Shown piece by piece: positions 25,744-33,547 of a stretch of DNA of 64,000 nucleotides. Source of the stretch: Sarcina sp. DSM 11001 (GTDB lineage: Bacteria; Bacillota; Clostridia; Lachnospirales; Lachnospiraceae); contig NZ_FNFZ01000023.1 of the NCBI RefSeq assembly GCF_900101015.1, forward strand, positions 1 to 64,000, read 5' to 3'. A program made the position numbers and the translations under genes. Every line of letters starts with the position of its first letter. Position 1 is the stretch's first letter. The notes beneath the pieces are model-generated. The model was given only the letters and a program-made list of their open reading frames with translations. It searched no databases and had not been told where the DNA came from.

Positions 25744-27123
25744 TCATGCCATTCCAACACTGAATTGATAGTAATGGCGGAAATGATCCAGATTAAAACC
25801 TTTTACCATATCTATACCGTTACTTAATCCTGAAGCAATAAAACTGTCGCATTTGGAGAGAACGTACATTGCGTAAAAATAGTTTACAGTCATATCTTCG
25901 ATATGTTCTTCTTTTTCATCGGGAGCATACTTTTCGTTTTCGAGCTCCGCAATAAGCTTTACCGTCTTAAACTCTTCCACACTGAACCGTTCCTGCGCAA
26001 CGATTTTTACGAGTGAGCCGAATTCGGCTCTCATATCCCGCAAAATACCTTCGTCCTCTGTGGCAAGGAAGATCCCATCAAAACTGTACTCATCCATCCA
26101 GTTCCTGATCATAGGGATCATTTCCGGAACGGTGGCCTGTTTGCTGATACCGTATATATTTGTAGTGATATAGTCCGTGCCTCTGATATAGACACCCAGT
26201 ATTTTTTTATCCCCGATCACGGCCTCCGCGTATTCATCCATTTCCGAAATCAACTGGTCCTTAAACCATTTTCTTTCGATGATTCTGTCAGCATGCTGGC
26301 CGTTGTAGGTGACTGAAAGCCTGGAGAGCAGTATCTCGTCATATATGATTGTGTTTTCATCATCCGCATCTTCGGGAACATCGGGCAGATTCAATAAGCT
26401 GCGCACAAATCTGCCGGAATACTTGCCTATGTAATCACCTTCGATATATGCTTTCCAGCCTGCGTGTGAAAAAATACTCTCCATGCGGATAACATGAGAC
26501 ATGATCATTCCGATTCCTGTCAATCCGGAATCAAAGTGCATATGTATGTACTTGATCTTGTCAAGCGGCTTTTCCGTAACAGCCTGCAGGTAAAACATAC
26601 TTTGGAAGACTGCGAGCACGCTCAGCTTATTCCCGGTTGTATTTTGATAACTGTTGCCGAGGGGGGCGGTAACAAAAAGCACTTCCTCCGTATCCTCCGG
26701 AACCTCTCCGCCCACATGCAGATGTTCTGATTCGGATAAGAACCACAGTATCCGGGGATCCTGATAATAAAGATCCATATCCTTCCTGTCGCGAAGAAGA
26801 ATGCGCCCGATCACTATGGTATATTCATTGGTTTCCAGGAATACGACCTTCTTCCGGTTCTGAAACTGATCCAGGACTATGTGGGCTGTATCTTCTTCAT
26901 CATAGGTAAGGAAATCCCAGTATATTACCAAGTGTCTGTAGGCTTCCGGCATGGCCGGAAGTACATAATCAAAGTTCCTGGTATAGACGATATCATAATC
27001 ATCACCGTTTTCTCTGGTGACATGACAGGCTTTCCGGCCCCCGGAAAGAGCCTCATGAAAAAGGTTCATTCCGTGCTGCAGAGTATCAAGCTGTTCATTC
27101 GTTTTTTCTCTGATCTCAAACAC
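25744..27123 (-). CDS. Fucosyltransferase-like glycosyltransferase (putative)
   Basis: A 459-residue cytoplasmic protein. The C-terminal half resembles the alpha-1,6/O-fucosyltransferase (GT23/NodZ-like) fold: 'KILGVYIRGTDYITTN' matches the RGTD donor-binding motif, followed by 'DGIFLATEDEGILRDMRAEFG' and 'NYFYAMYVLSKCDSFIASGLSNG', as in GDP-fucose-dependent enzymes. The N-terminal half is not recognised. The start is a GTG behind AAAGGAT. It stands alone, away from an obvious capsule cluster, so the acceptor is unknown. Assignment rests on motifs only. Confidence 0.6.
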   Translation of the reverse strand: MFEIREKTNEQLDTLQHGMNLFHEALSGGRKACHVTRENGDDYDIVYTRNFDYVLPAMPEAYRHLVIYWDFLTYDEEDTAHIVLDQFQNRKKVVFLETNEYTIVIGRILLRDRKDMDLYYQDPRILWFLSESEHLHVGGEVPEDTEEVLFVTAPLGNSYQNTTGNKLSVLAVFQSMFYLQAVTEKPLDKIKYIHMHFDSGLTGIGMIMSHVIRMESIFSHAGWKAYIEGDYIGKYSGRFVRSLLNLPDVPEDADDENTIIYDEILLSRLSVTYNGQHADRIIERKWFKDQLISEMDEYAEAVIGDKKILGVYIRGTDYITTNIYGISKQATVPEMIPMIRNWMDEYSFDGIFLATEDEGILRDMRAEFGSLVKIVAQERFSVEEFKTVKLIAELENEKYAPDEKEEHIEDMTVNYFYAMYVLSKCDSFIASGLSNGIDMVKGFNLDHFRHYYQFSVGMA

Positions 27124-27281
27124 TTGTGCTAATCCTTTCTTATTGTGGACATGGCCTTAAACCTGCAGATCTGTATGAATTTTGTCTGCGCGCTGCGACG
27201 TGCGTCCTGAATACTTTTTTGCCATTATTCTATAATAGTATGCTATGTGTTTTCAAGGACAGACCGGGTATTACTACTGAC

Positions 27282-27358
27282 GCTATTATTACTGACAGGA
27301 TTATTACTGACAGGATTATTACTGACAGGATTATTACTGACAGAATTATTACTGAAAG
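27282..27358. repeat. 15-bp tandem array (GGATTATTACTGACA)
   Basis: About five units of the 15-mer GGATTATTACTGACA in a row, with drift in the outer units. It lies upstream of the glycosyltransferase-like gene on the minus strand. Confidence 0.85.
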
Positions 27359-27404
27359 CATATGACTGAAAGATCAGATCGCTGCAGTACGGGACACTAA
27401 GAAA

Positions 27405-27466
27405 AAATGCTCCCTTCCGGACGGACAGGCAATAGAAAAAAGCCTGTTTTCCGGAAGGGAGCATTT
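27405..27466. terminator. Terminator of larA (bidirectional)
   Basis: AAATGCTCCCTTCCGG (27405-27420) pairs exactly with CCGGAAGGGAGCATTT (27451-27466), with an inner ACAGGC/GCCTGT stem. On the minus strand the stem is followed by six T, so it ends larA transcription. Confidence 0.88.
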
Positions 27467-27527
27467 CATATGTTTCAATTTGTGTTTCAATTTGGATCGT
27501 GTATTGATCCAACAGAAGGGGAGTCGA

Positions 27528-28805
27528 TTATTCTCTGACAACGACGGAGATGCCGTTCGGGATGCAGGTCAGGGATGCATCCTCTCCCTTGATCTCTCTG
27601 GCGCGCTTGTAAGCGGCTTCAAGGGTGGGGGCGTATTCCATCTTCAGGCCTTCGATCATATCCTTCTGGTTTTCATCAGCGACGAAAATGACCTTGTATT
27701 TACGGACAATACGGGCCAGAACCTGGCTGCACCACTGGTCGGGAGAGGTCTTTTCCTGGGGCGTCGCAAGGAATTTCTGATAAGCAGTCTCGATATCGGG
27801 CTCATCCGCGATAATGTGATAGAAGTAATCACCACCTGTTCCGTCCATGCAGGAAGCCAGCATGATAATGACCGCACCGTCCTTCGCGCACGCTTCGCCG
27901 GCAGTCATACCCTTGGGAGACTGGTAGGCGTTCTGATCCAGAGGGTAACCGCCGTTGGTGGTTATGACGATGTCCGCATAAGCGGGCTTCACACACACAT
28001 AATCCGAGATGAAATCGCAGCCCTTGCGGTGCGCGGTCTCAAAATTACCGGCAAAGGCAGCAACGGGCTTCTGGCTTCCATCGATAACAACATTTACGAT
28101 ATAGGCAAGCTTTGCCATTCTCGCTGCGGCAAGCATATCCTCGTGGATGGGGTTATGATCCAGAATACCGGGGCGGGAATAAGGGCTGTCGACAAACTTG
28201 GAGCAGTGGTTGCCCATGACGGTGACAGCGTCCGCAATACCGGGCAGGATGCTCTTTCGGCCTCCGGAAAAACCGGCGAAGAAATGAGGCTCAATGAAGC
28301 CTTCCGCTACCAGGAGCTGTGTTTCCATCGCCAGTTTGTCGATGATGCAGTCGGGACCGCTGGGGAGTGATCCTACTTTGACATTTCTGGAAGGATCATG
28401 GGCGTCATGGACGACGATATCGTCCTTGAACTCCTCATAAAGCGCATCGCCGAGCTTATTCTTGAGTTCCTCGATAGACGTAGGACGGTGGAAACCGGTG
28501 GCGACCAGCAGCTTGATCTTAATGTCGGGGCTGCCTTCGCGCAGCTCACGGACCATATTGGGGAGAATATCCTTGCTGGGGACAGGTCTTGTATGATCAC
28601 TGATGATGATAACACAGTTATCTTTTCCTTTTGCGAGTTCGCTCAGACGAGGACTGTCAATGGGATTCTCCATCGCCTCGCGAACAATATCGAGTCCTGT
28701 CCGGTCGCTCGTAAGCTGCTCTACCTTGCTGGTCAGGACTGGTGTATCGTCCGGAACCTGCAGATCCTGTGTTGTGTTTGCGTAAGAAAATTTGACTGTT
28801 TTCAT
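27528..28805 (-). CDS. larA: Nickel-dependent lactate racemase family protein
   Basis: A 425-residue LarA-family protein, which interconverts D- and L-lactate or related 2-hydroxyacids using a nickel-pincer cofactor tethered to a lysine. Conserved features are 'IIISDHTRPVPSKDILP' (His and Arg of the active site), 'DIVVHDAHD', 'EPHFFAGFSGGRKSILPGIA' (the cofactor lysine in GGRKS) and 'GNHCSKFVDSPYSRPGILDHNP'. Length is typical. The larB, larC and larE genes that build the cofactor are not nearby. A lactate permease lies 23 kb away. Many LarA paralogues act on other hydroxyacids, so lactate is the default rather than a proven substrate. Confidence 0.9.
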   Translation of the reverse strand: MKTVKFSYANTTQDLQVPDDTPVLTSKVEQLTSDRTGLDIVREAMENPIDSPRLSELAKGKDNCVIIISDHTRPVPSKDILPNMVRELREGSPDIKIKLLVATGFHRPTSIEELKNKLGDALYEEFKDDIVVHDAHDPSRNVKVGSLPSGPDCIIDKLAMETQLLVAEGFIEPHFFAGFSGGRKSILPGIADAVTVMGNHCSKFVDSPYSRPGILDHNPIHEDMLAAARMAKLAYIVNVVIDGSQKPVAAFAGNFETAHRKGCDFISDYVCVKPAYADIVITTNGGYPLDQNAYQSPKGMTAGEACAKDGAVIIMLASCMDGTGGDYFYHIIADEPDIETAYQKFLATPQEKTSPDQWCSQVLARIVRKYKVIFVADENQKDMIEGLKMEYAPTLEAAYKRAREIKGEDASLTCIPNGISVVVRE

Positions 28806-28882
28806 AAATCCGCCTGTTCTCCTTTCTGCAAAAGAGGCATTGTTATATGCAGCGCTCTTTGGTAGGATTAACTGATCAATGT

Positions 28883-28936
28883 GGATAAGTTCCAGTTATT
28901 TAAGTGACAAATTTTTAACAGTTATTAAGTGATAAT
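28883..28936 (-). promoter_or_regulatory. Direct repeat upstream of larA
   Basis: CAGTTATTTAAGTGACAA and CAGTTATTAAGTGATAA (plus-strand reading, starting near 28892 and 28920) form a near-perfect direct repeat about 28 bases apart in the A/T-rich larA upstream region. It is a candidate regulator site; the regulator is unknown. Confidence 0.4.
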
Positions 28937-29096
28937 ATTTTAACATAGAAGTATCGTGGTGCAGCATATATTTATATAAAATATTGTACAATAATACGTA
29001 CGATGTCCTGTACAACATAGAGCATTCTCTTTTTTCAGAGGAATTTAAGAGTTACAGACCGCCTCAAATTTCGTGGCGGTCTGTGCCGGGAGATGA

Positions 29097-29251
29097 GTTA
29101 CAGTACAGACCGGCTCGAAACTCGAGGCGTTTTTCGCGGCTTTTTCGCGAAAAACCCGAGTTCAACGGCGCGCGGTGCACGCGAAGCGTATTGGAATCAC
29201 CGCGCGCAAGCGTTACATGTCCACGCCCTTCGAGGGGGCGTGGACAGTAAC
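29097..29251 (+). repeat. Family A modular palindromic repeat, copy 4
   Basis: Bounded by GTTACAGTAC (29097-29106) and GGACAGTAAC (29242-29251). It holds the same TTTTTCGCG core hairpin as copy 1, then a different side arm with CGCGCGGTG / CACCGCGCG. A partial extra piece (GTTACAGACCGCC...GGCGGTC) lies at 29051-29083. Confidence 0.85.
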
Positions 29252-29291
29252 GGGAGATGATCACGGCGGGGACAATCCACACCGGAAAGGA

Positions 29292-29320
29292 TTGAACAAT
29301 ACTCTGAGCTGTGGTATTGT
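29292..29320 (+). promoter_or_regulatory. Promoter of the thi operon
   Basis: -35 TTGAAC (29292-29297), a 17-base spacer and -10 TATTGT (29315-29320), just before the TPP riboswitch. Confidence 0.65.
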
Positions 29321-29332
29321 ATAGACAATTTA

Positions 29333-29416
29333 AAGGGGAGCTTGCGCAGGCAGGCTGAGAACGGGAGGTATGTCCCGGACCCATAACCTGATTTGGATAA
29401 TGCCAACGTAGGGAAA
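29333..29416 (+). ncRNA. TPP (thiamin pyrophosphate) riboswitch
   Basis: The THI element is clear: AGGGGAG at the 5' side, CTGAGA (29354-29359), ACCC before 'ATAACCTGATTTGGATAATG' and the closing CCAACGTAGGGAA. It is followed by a terminator hairpin and then thiM, the standard arrangement for repression of thiamin salvage and synthesis genes by TPP. Confidence 0.95.
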
Positions 29417-29448
29417 TATGCTGCTGCTTTTCATATGCAGGATTTCAG

Positions 29449-29481
29449 GCAGATATGACCTATTGGCATATCTGCTTTTTT
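29449..29481 (+). terminator. Riboswitch-controlled terminator before thiM
   Basis: GCAGATATG (29449-29457) pairs with CATATCTGC (29467-29475), followed by six T. It lies between the TPP aptamer and the thiM ribosome site GGGAGG, as the expression platform. Confidence 0.9.
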
Positions 29482-29495
29482 GTCGGGAGGTAGAA

Positions 29496-30317
29496 ATGCT
29501 GGGTAATTGTATTGAGAATGTAAGAAAGAGTATACCGCTGGTCCACAATATCACTAACTATGTGACTGTCAATGATGTGGCGAATGTGCTGCTTGCGTGC
29601 GGAGCAAGTCCGATCATGTCGGATGAGCCGGATGATGTGGAAGACATCACGACTATTTGCGGAGGCCTCAACATTAACATCGGCACTTTGAACAAGAGCA
29701 GCATAGAGGGCATGTACCGCGCGGGCCGCAGGGCTGCTGCGCTGGGACATGTTGTTCTGCTCGATCCTGTAGGCGCGGGAGCGTCGGCTCTTCGCACCAA
29801 TACTGCTGTAGGACTCATGGACGAGATCAGATTCACTGTGATCCGCGGAAACATCTCCGAGATCAAGACACTTGCTCTGGGCAGCGGCACCACCAAGGGT
29901 GTTGACGCAGACGTTGCGGATGCTGTAACCGAGGAATCCCTTGACGGTGCTGTGAAATTTGCCAGGGAACTTGCAGCGAAGACAGGCGCCATAATCGCCA
30001 TAACAGGAGCGATCGATCTTGTGGCCGACGCTGACAGATGCTATGTCATCCGGAACGGAAGACCTGAAATGGGCAGGATCACAGGCACCGGATGCCAGCT
30101 GTCGGGAATGATGACAGCCTTCCTTGTTGCCAATCCGGACTCACCTCTTGACGCTGCCGCGGCAGCTGTCTGCACAATGGGCCTTGCCGGAGAGATCGGT
30201 TGGAGCAGGATGCAGGAAGGCGACGGCAACTCGACTTACAGGAACCGCATAATCGACGCGATCTATAACATGGACGGCGCAGCACTGGATGCCGGCGCGA
30301 AGTACGAGATCCGATAA
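29496..30317 (+). CDS. thiM: Hydroxyethylthiazole kinase
   Basis: The product (273 residues) phosphorylates 4-methyl-5-(2-hydroxyethyl)thiazole with ATP for thiamin salvage. ThiM marks are 'PLVHNITNYVTVNDVANVLLACGASPIMSDEP', 'LNINIGTL', 'VVLLDPVGAGASALRTNT', 'VIRGNISEI' and the anion-hole/catalytic 'GRITGTGCQLSGM'. The ATG at 29496 follows CGGGAGG; the open frame extends upstream through the terminator and is not translated there. First gene of the TPP-controlled operon; thiE starts 16 bases after its stop. Confidence 0.96.
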   Translation: MLGNCIENVRKSIPLVHNITNYVTVNDVANVLLACGASPIMSDEPDDVEDITTICGGLNINIGTLNKSSIEGMYRAGRRAAALGHVVLLDPVGAGASALRTNTAVGLMDEIRFTVIRGNISEIKTLALGSGTTKGVDADVADAVTEESLDGAVKFARELAAKTGAIIAITGAIDLVADADRCYVIRNGRPEMGRITGTGCQLSGMMTAFLVANPDSPLDAAAAAVCTMGLAGEIGWSRMQEGDGNSTYRNRIIDAIYNMDGAALDAGAKYEIR

Positions 30318-30333
30318 AGGAGAAAGGCAGCAG

Positions 30334-30990
30334 ATGAAAAGAGATATGAGAGATAAACTTGCGGAATCCCTGCTCCTTTACGCAGTTACAGACCGGCACT
30401 GGCTGGGGGACCGCACGCTGTATGACGTGGTGCGCGAAAGCCTGGATGGGGGCGTGACCTTCCTGCAGCTGCGGGAAAAGGACCTTGATGATGAAACATT
30501 CTTCCAGGAGGCGGTCCGCCTCCGGGACATGGCCAGGGAATACGGTGTTCCCTTCGTGATCAATGACAATGTGGACATCGCGGTCAGGATGGATGCTGAC
30601 GGGGTGCATGTCGGGCAAAGTGACATGGAAGCCGGTGATGTGCGCGCCCTCATCGGACCGGACAAGATACTGGGAGTATCCGCCCAGACGGTGGAGCAGG
30701 CCGTCCTCGCGGAGAAACGCGGCGCGGACTATCTGGGCGTGGGCGCTGTATTTCCGACCGGATCAAAGGATGATGCGGATGACGTGTCCTTCGAAACACT
30801 CAGAGCCATCTGTGAAGCAGTGTCGATTCCGGTCGTTGCCATCGGCGGCATCACTGCGGATAACACACCTGAACTTGCCGGGAGCGGTATCTGCGGCATT
30901 GCTGTAATAAGCGCCATCTATGGTCAGAAGGACATCTGTAAAGCAGCCGCTTCACTAAAGAAAATCACAGCGGAAATGGTCAGAGCATGA
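30334..30990 (+). CDS. thiE: Thiamine-phosphate synthase
   Basis: The 218-residue TIM-barrel enzyme joins hydroxymethylpyrimidine diphosphate and thiazole phosphate into thiamin phosphate. Visible marks are 'TFLQLREKDLDDETF', 'FVINDNVDIAVRMDADGVHVGQSDM', 'GVSAQTVEQA', 'ADYLGVGAVFPTGSKDDADD' and 'VVAIGGITADN'. The ATG at 30334 follows AAGGAGAAAGG. With thiM it forms a salvage pair; thiD is not present here. Its stop overlaps the start of a broken HAD gene (ATGATGA). Confidence 0.96.
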   Translation: MKRDMRDKLAESLLLYAVTDRHWLGDRTLYDVVRESLDGGVTFLQLREKDLDDETFFQEAVRLRDMAREYGVPFVINDNVDIAVRMDADGVHVGQSDMEAGDVRALIGPDKILGVSAQTVEQAVLAEKRGADYLGVGAVFPTGSKDDADDVSFETLRAICEAVSIPVVAIGGITADNTPELAGSGICGIAVISAIYGQKDICKAAASLKKITAEMVRA

Positions 30991-31165
30991 TGAGCTTCAT
31001 ACAGAATATCAAAGGCGTAATATTTGATATCGACGGAGTGCTCCTGGACTCCCTGGAAATATGAACGGATCTGGGGGAGAGATATCTTGTCAGCATCGGC
31101 AAAGCATCGGAGGAAGGGCTTGCGGACACACTTTTCTCCATGAGCATGGAGCGGGGAGCGGTACC
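30987..31165 (+). pseudogene. HAD-superfamily hydrolase remnant in the thi operon
   Basis: The frame starts ATGATGAGC at 30987, overlapping the thiE stop, and reads MMSFIQNIKGVIFDIDGVLLDSLEI, a perfect HAD motif I. A TGA at 31062-31064 then stands where Trp is expected. Beyond it the same frame continues as a HAD cap domain (TDLGERYLVSIGKASEEGLADTLFSMSMERG) and then loses similarity. So the gene has a nonsense change and has lost most of its 3' end. Intact relatives occur beside thi genes in other Clostridia and may dephosphorylate thiamin phosphate (family knowledge, substrate uncertain). Confidence 0.75.
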
Positions 31166-31206
31166 GGGCAGACAGCAGCCGCCAGTGACAAAGGAAATGG
31201 GAAAAG

Positions 31207-31326
31207 CCGACTCGAAGCATTGGAGCAGAGAGTCGGCTTTCCTTCTCATGTTTACGGACGCAGCAGACCGCAGGCGGTCTGCGTCAAATGTCTGCAAATG
31301 CTCATGCGAGCATGGCATTTGCAGAC
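31207..31326 (+). terminator. Three stacked hairpins ending the thi operon
   Basis: GCCGACTC...GAGTCGGCTTT (31207-31240) is a terminator. It is followed by GACGCAGCAGACCGC...GCGGTCTGCGTC (31257-31285) and GTCTGCAAATGC...GCATTTGCAGAC (31290-31326). The last two may serve the convergent galM gene. Confidence 0.7.
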
Positions 31327-31363
31327 GCTTGACTCGCTGTTTATTCATCCTATAGTTTTAATC

Positions 31364-32407
31364 TCAGGTAAATTGATAGACGGTTTTCTGGTAATAGGTT
31401 TCGTCCTTTTTCAGGACAGTGGAAGGAAAGTCGGGATAATTCGGTGAACAGGGATAATGCTGTGTTTCCAGACAGAAGCCGCCGTACCTGGGATAGCGGA
31501 TGCCTCCTTTTCCGAAAGGCGCTTTATCTTCGTCAGCATAGTTTCCGGTGTAGAGCTGCACGGCCGGCTGAGTCGTATAGCAGGAGAGTTCTATGCCGGA
31601 ACTAGGTGATTTTGCTTTGGCAAAAAGCGTCAATCCGCCAGAACCGGAGCGGTTAAGAATCAGGTTGTGGTCAAACCCTTTACAGAACTTTAACTGATCG
31701 TAATCTGTTTCAATATCCCGTCCGATCGGCTTTGCCGCACGGAAATCCATCGGCGTTCCGCTGACGGAAAGAATCTTTCCTGTAGGCAGGGTCTCACGAT
31801 CTGTTTCGGTGAAGTGATCGGCGTCAATGAACAGCTCATGGTCAAGGATCGTTGAACCGTCGTTTCCGTTCAGATTGAAGTAAGAGTGATTTGTAAGATT
31901 AACGACAGTATCTTCATCGGTCGTCGCTTTATATTCGATTTCCAATGCATTTTTTTCAGTGAGCGTATACCGGACCTCAATGGAGAGATTTCCGGGATAT
32001 CCCTCTTCAAAGGCAGGGCTGAGCTTCCTGAAAACAACAGAGTTACCGTCGATCTGTCCGTCAAAGACCTGGTAACAATATATACCATGCAGGTGATTGC
32101 TGCCGTCGTTCTTAGATAAATGACAGGTCCTGCCGTTCAATTCAAATTCAGCATTCTTGATACGGTTGGCATACCTTCCGACAAAAGCGCCGAAAAAGGA
32201 GGAACCAGTCTCATAGCCCTCCAGTGTATCGTAACCTAAAACAACGTCCCGGATCGTTCCGTTTTGATCGGGAACGAGTATATTCTGAACTACGCAGGCA
32301 TAGCTGATGATCTTAACGCACATACCGTTACTGTTTGTTAGAATATACTGCGTAACGGGTTCACCTTTTTTTGTGGTCCCGAAGGGCTGAGAAAAGATTT
32401 CTATCAT
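31364..32407 (-). CDS. galM: Aldose 1-epimerase
   Basis: A 347-residue mutarotase that interconverts alpha and beta anomers of glucose or galactose in the cytoplasm. Conserved marks are 'DVVLGYDTLEGYETGSSFFGAFVGRYANRI', 'NHLHG' (His), 'NLTNHSYFNLNG' (catalytic His) and 'YTGNYADEDKAPFGKGGIRYPRYGGFCLETQHYPCSPN' with the catalytic Glu. Length is normal. AGAGAGG precedes the ATG. It stands alone, with no gal or lac genes next to it. Confidence 0.95.
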   Translation of the reverse strand: MIEIFSQPFGTTKKGEPVTQYILTNSNGMCVKIISYACVVQNILVPDQNGTIRDVVLGYDTLEGYETGSSFFGAFVGRYANRIKNAEFELNGRTCHLSKNDGSNHLHGIYCYQVFDGQIDGNSVVFRKLSPAFEEGYPGNLSIEVRYTLTEKNALEIEYKATTDEDTVVNLTNHSYFNLNGNDGSTILDHELFIDADHFTETDRETLPTGKILSVSGTPMDFRAAKPIGRDIETDYDQLKFCKGFDHNLILNRSGSGGLTLFAKAKSPSSGIELSCYTTQPAVQLYTGNYADEDKAPFGKGGIRYPRYGGFCLETQHYPCSPNYPDFPSTVLKKDETYYQKTVYQFT

Positions 32408-32663
32408 AATCGAACCTCTCTAAAATGATTTATTATTGCTGCGCATTCATCAGTCAAACGCAGCAAACTGCTGCATTTCAACTGAGAATCAGTTGCTTAC
32501 TTGATCGCAGTATAACAAATCCAAATTCATATTTTTAGAGAGAAGACTGACATATTCTTCTCTCCGGATGTCGTTTTCACGCAAGTTTTTTATAATCTCA
32601 AACCACCAGCGGAGCTGGCAGCCCCGACCTGGCGAACAGGAGCTGCCCTTTCAGTTGACTTTG

Positions 32664-33104
32664 CTACATCTCCTTGCTTTCCTGTCTCTTTCCCCAGATT
32701 ATGAAAACTGCGAGCAGCAGGATTATGACTGCACAGACGAAGGGGATATGGAGCAGGATGCTGCGCGTGTCTTTTTCCGGCTCTTCCTGCACCTGTGCCA
32801 GGGCGTCTTCTTCCGGCTCTTCCTGCGCCTGCGCCAGGGCGTCTTTTTCCGGCTCTTCCTGCGCCTGCGTCAGGGCGTCTTCTTCCGGCTCTCCCTGCGC
32901 CTGCGCCAGGGCAGTTTCATCAGGCTCTTCCTGCGCCTGCGCCAGGGCGTCGGATTTTTCTTCAAATACTGTTTTATAAACAGCTTTTTCCTGCACCTGG
33001 TCTGCAGTCTGTGAAACCGTCTGTCCGGCAAAAGCCCTGGCAGGGGTCACAGAAAAAACCAGGCACAAAGCCAGCAGGATAAATAACCATTTTCCGGATT
33101 TCAT
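32664..33104 (-). CDS. Repeat-rich membrane-anchored surface protein
   Basis: A 146-residue protein with a signal peptide (MKSGKWLFILLALCLVFSVTPARAFA), a middle of about five 12-residue repeats (EEPEKDALAQAQ) and a C-terminal transmembrane segment (ILLHIPFVCAVIILLLAVFIIW) with a short basic tail. The ATG at 33104 is chosen because GGAGGAG lies just upstream. The repeats are 36-bp units at DNA level (32772-32951), prone to copy-number change. Function unknown; a small wall-facing or spacer protein. Confidence 0.7.
   Translation of the reverse strand: MKSGKWLFILLALCLVFSVTPARAFAGQTVSQTADQVQEKAVYKTVFEEKSDALAQAQEEPDETALAQAQGEPEEDALTQAQEEPEKDALAQAQEEPEEDALAQVQEEPEKDTRSILLHIPFVCAVIILLLAVFIIWGKRQESKEM
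32772..32951. repeat. 36-bp in-frame tandem repeats, five units
   Basis: Units contain the core CTGCGCCTGCGCCAGGGCGT with drift in the fourth unit. They encode the EEPEKDALAQAQ repeats of the surface protein; 36 is a multiple of three, so copy-number change keeps the frame. Confidence 0.85.
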
Positions 33105-33547
33105 AAAAATCTCCTCCACATCTGATATTTGATACTAAAATTGATACTAAAATATTAAAAGAATCTGTAAAAAAATCCCATGGGTATATTGCACATGTGA
33201 GTCCTGACTTGAATGCACGTTACTGATAGTCACTCATTGACCAGAAACGATTGCACTTCTGAATTCCCATTCATATGTGCCATGATTTTAGCAATACAAG
33301 TGATTATACTATAGTCGGGCGAGTTCAACCAGATATTAGTGCCGGGAAAGGGGCCTGAAAAGGGAACCTGGAAAGGGAAATCTGAAAGGAGAAAATCTGG
33401 AAAACCCGGAAAATCCGGAAAAACAAAATGCGTTCGTAGAAGATTTAGATTCCGTGTGATACACTCATTTCCAGAGAAACGACCATTGACTATTTTTTAC
33501 ACCGGAATCATTGGTGGATGAAAATAATAATCGAGAGGGGAAAACAT
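33105..33547. other. Intergenic region between the surface protein and TPR/SEC-C genes
   Basis: No gene is seen. A purine-rich stretch of short near-repeats (GGGAAAGG, CCTGGAAAGG, CCGGAAAATCCGGAAAA) spans about 33340-33425. CTCATTGACCAGAAACGA (33233-33250) recurs almost exactly at 55132-55149 as CTCGTTGACCGGAAACGA. Confidence 0.4.

Noticed and set aside
27480-28370. A 296-codon plus-strand frame
   Set aside because: Antisense to larA; no recognisable domain.
31062-31064. In-frame TGA in the HAD gene as selenocysteine
   Set aside because: The position is not at a catalytic site, no SECIS-like hairpin follows, and the gene is also truncated downstream, so a nonsense mutation is simpler.
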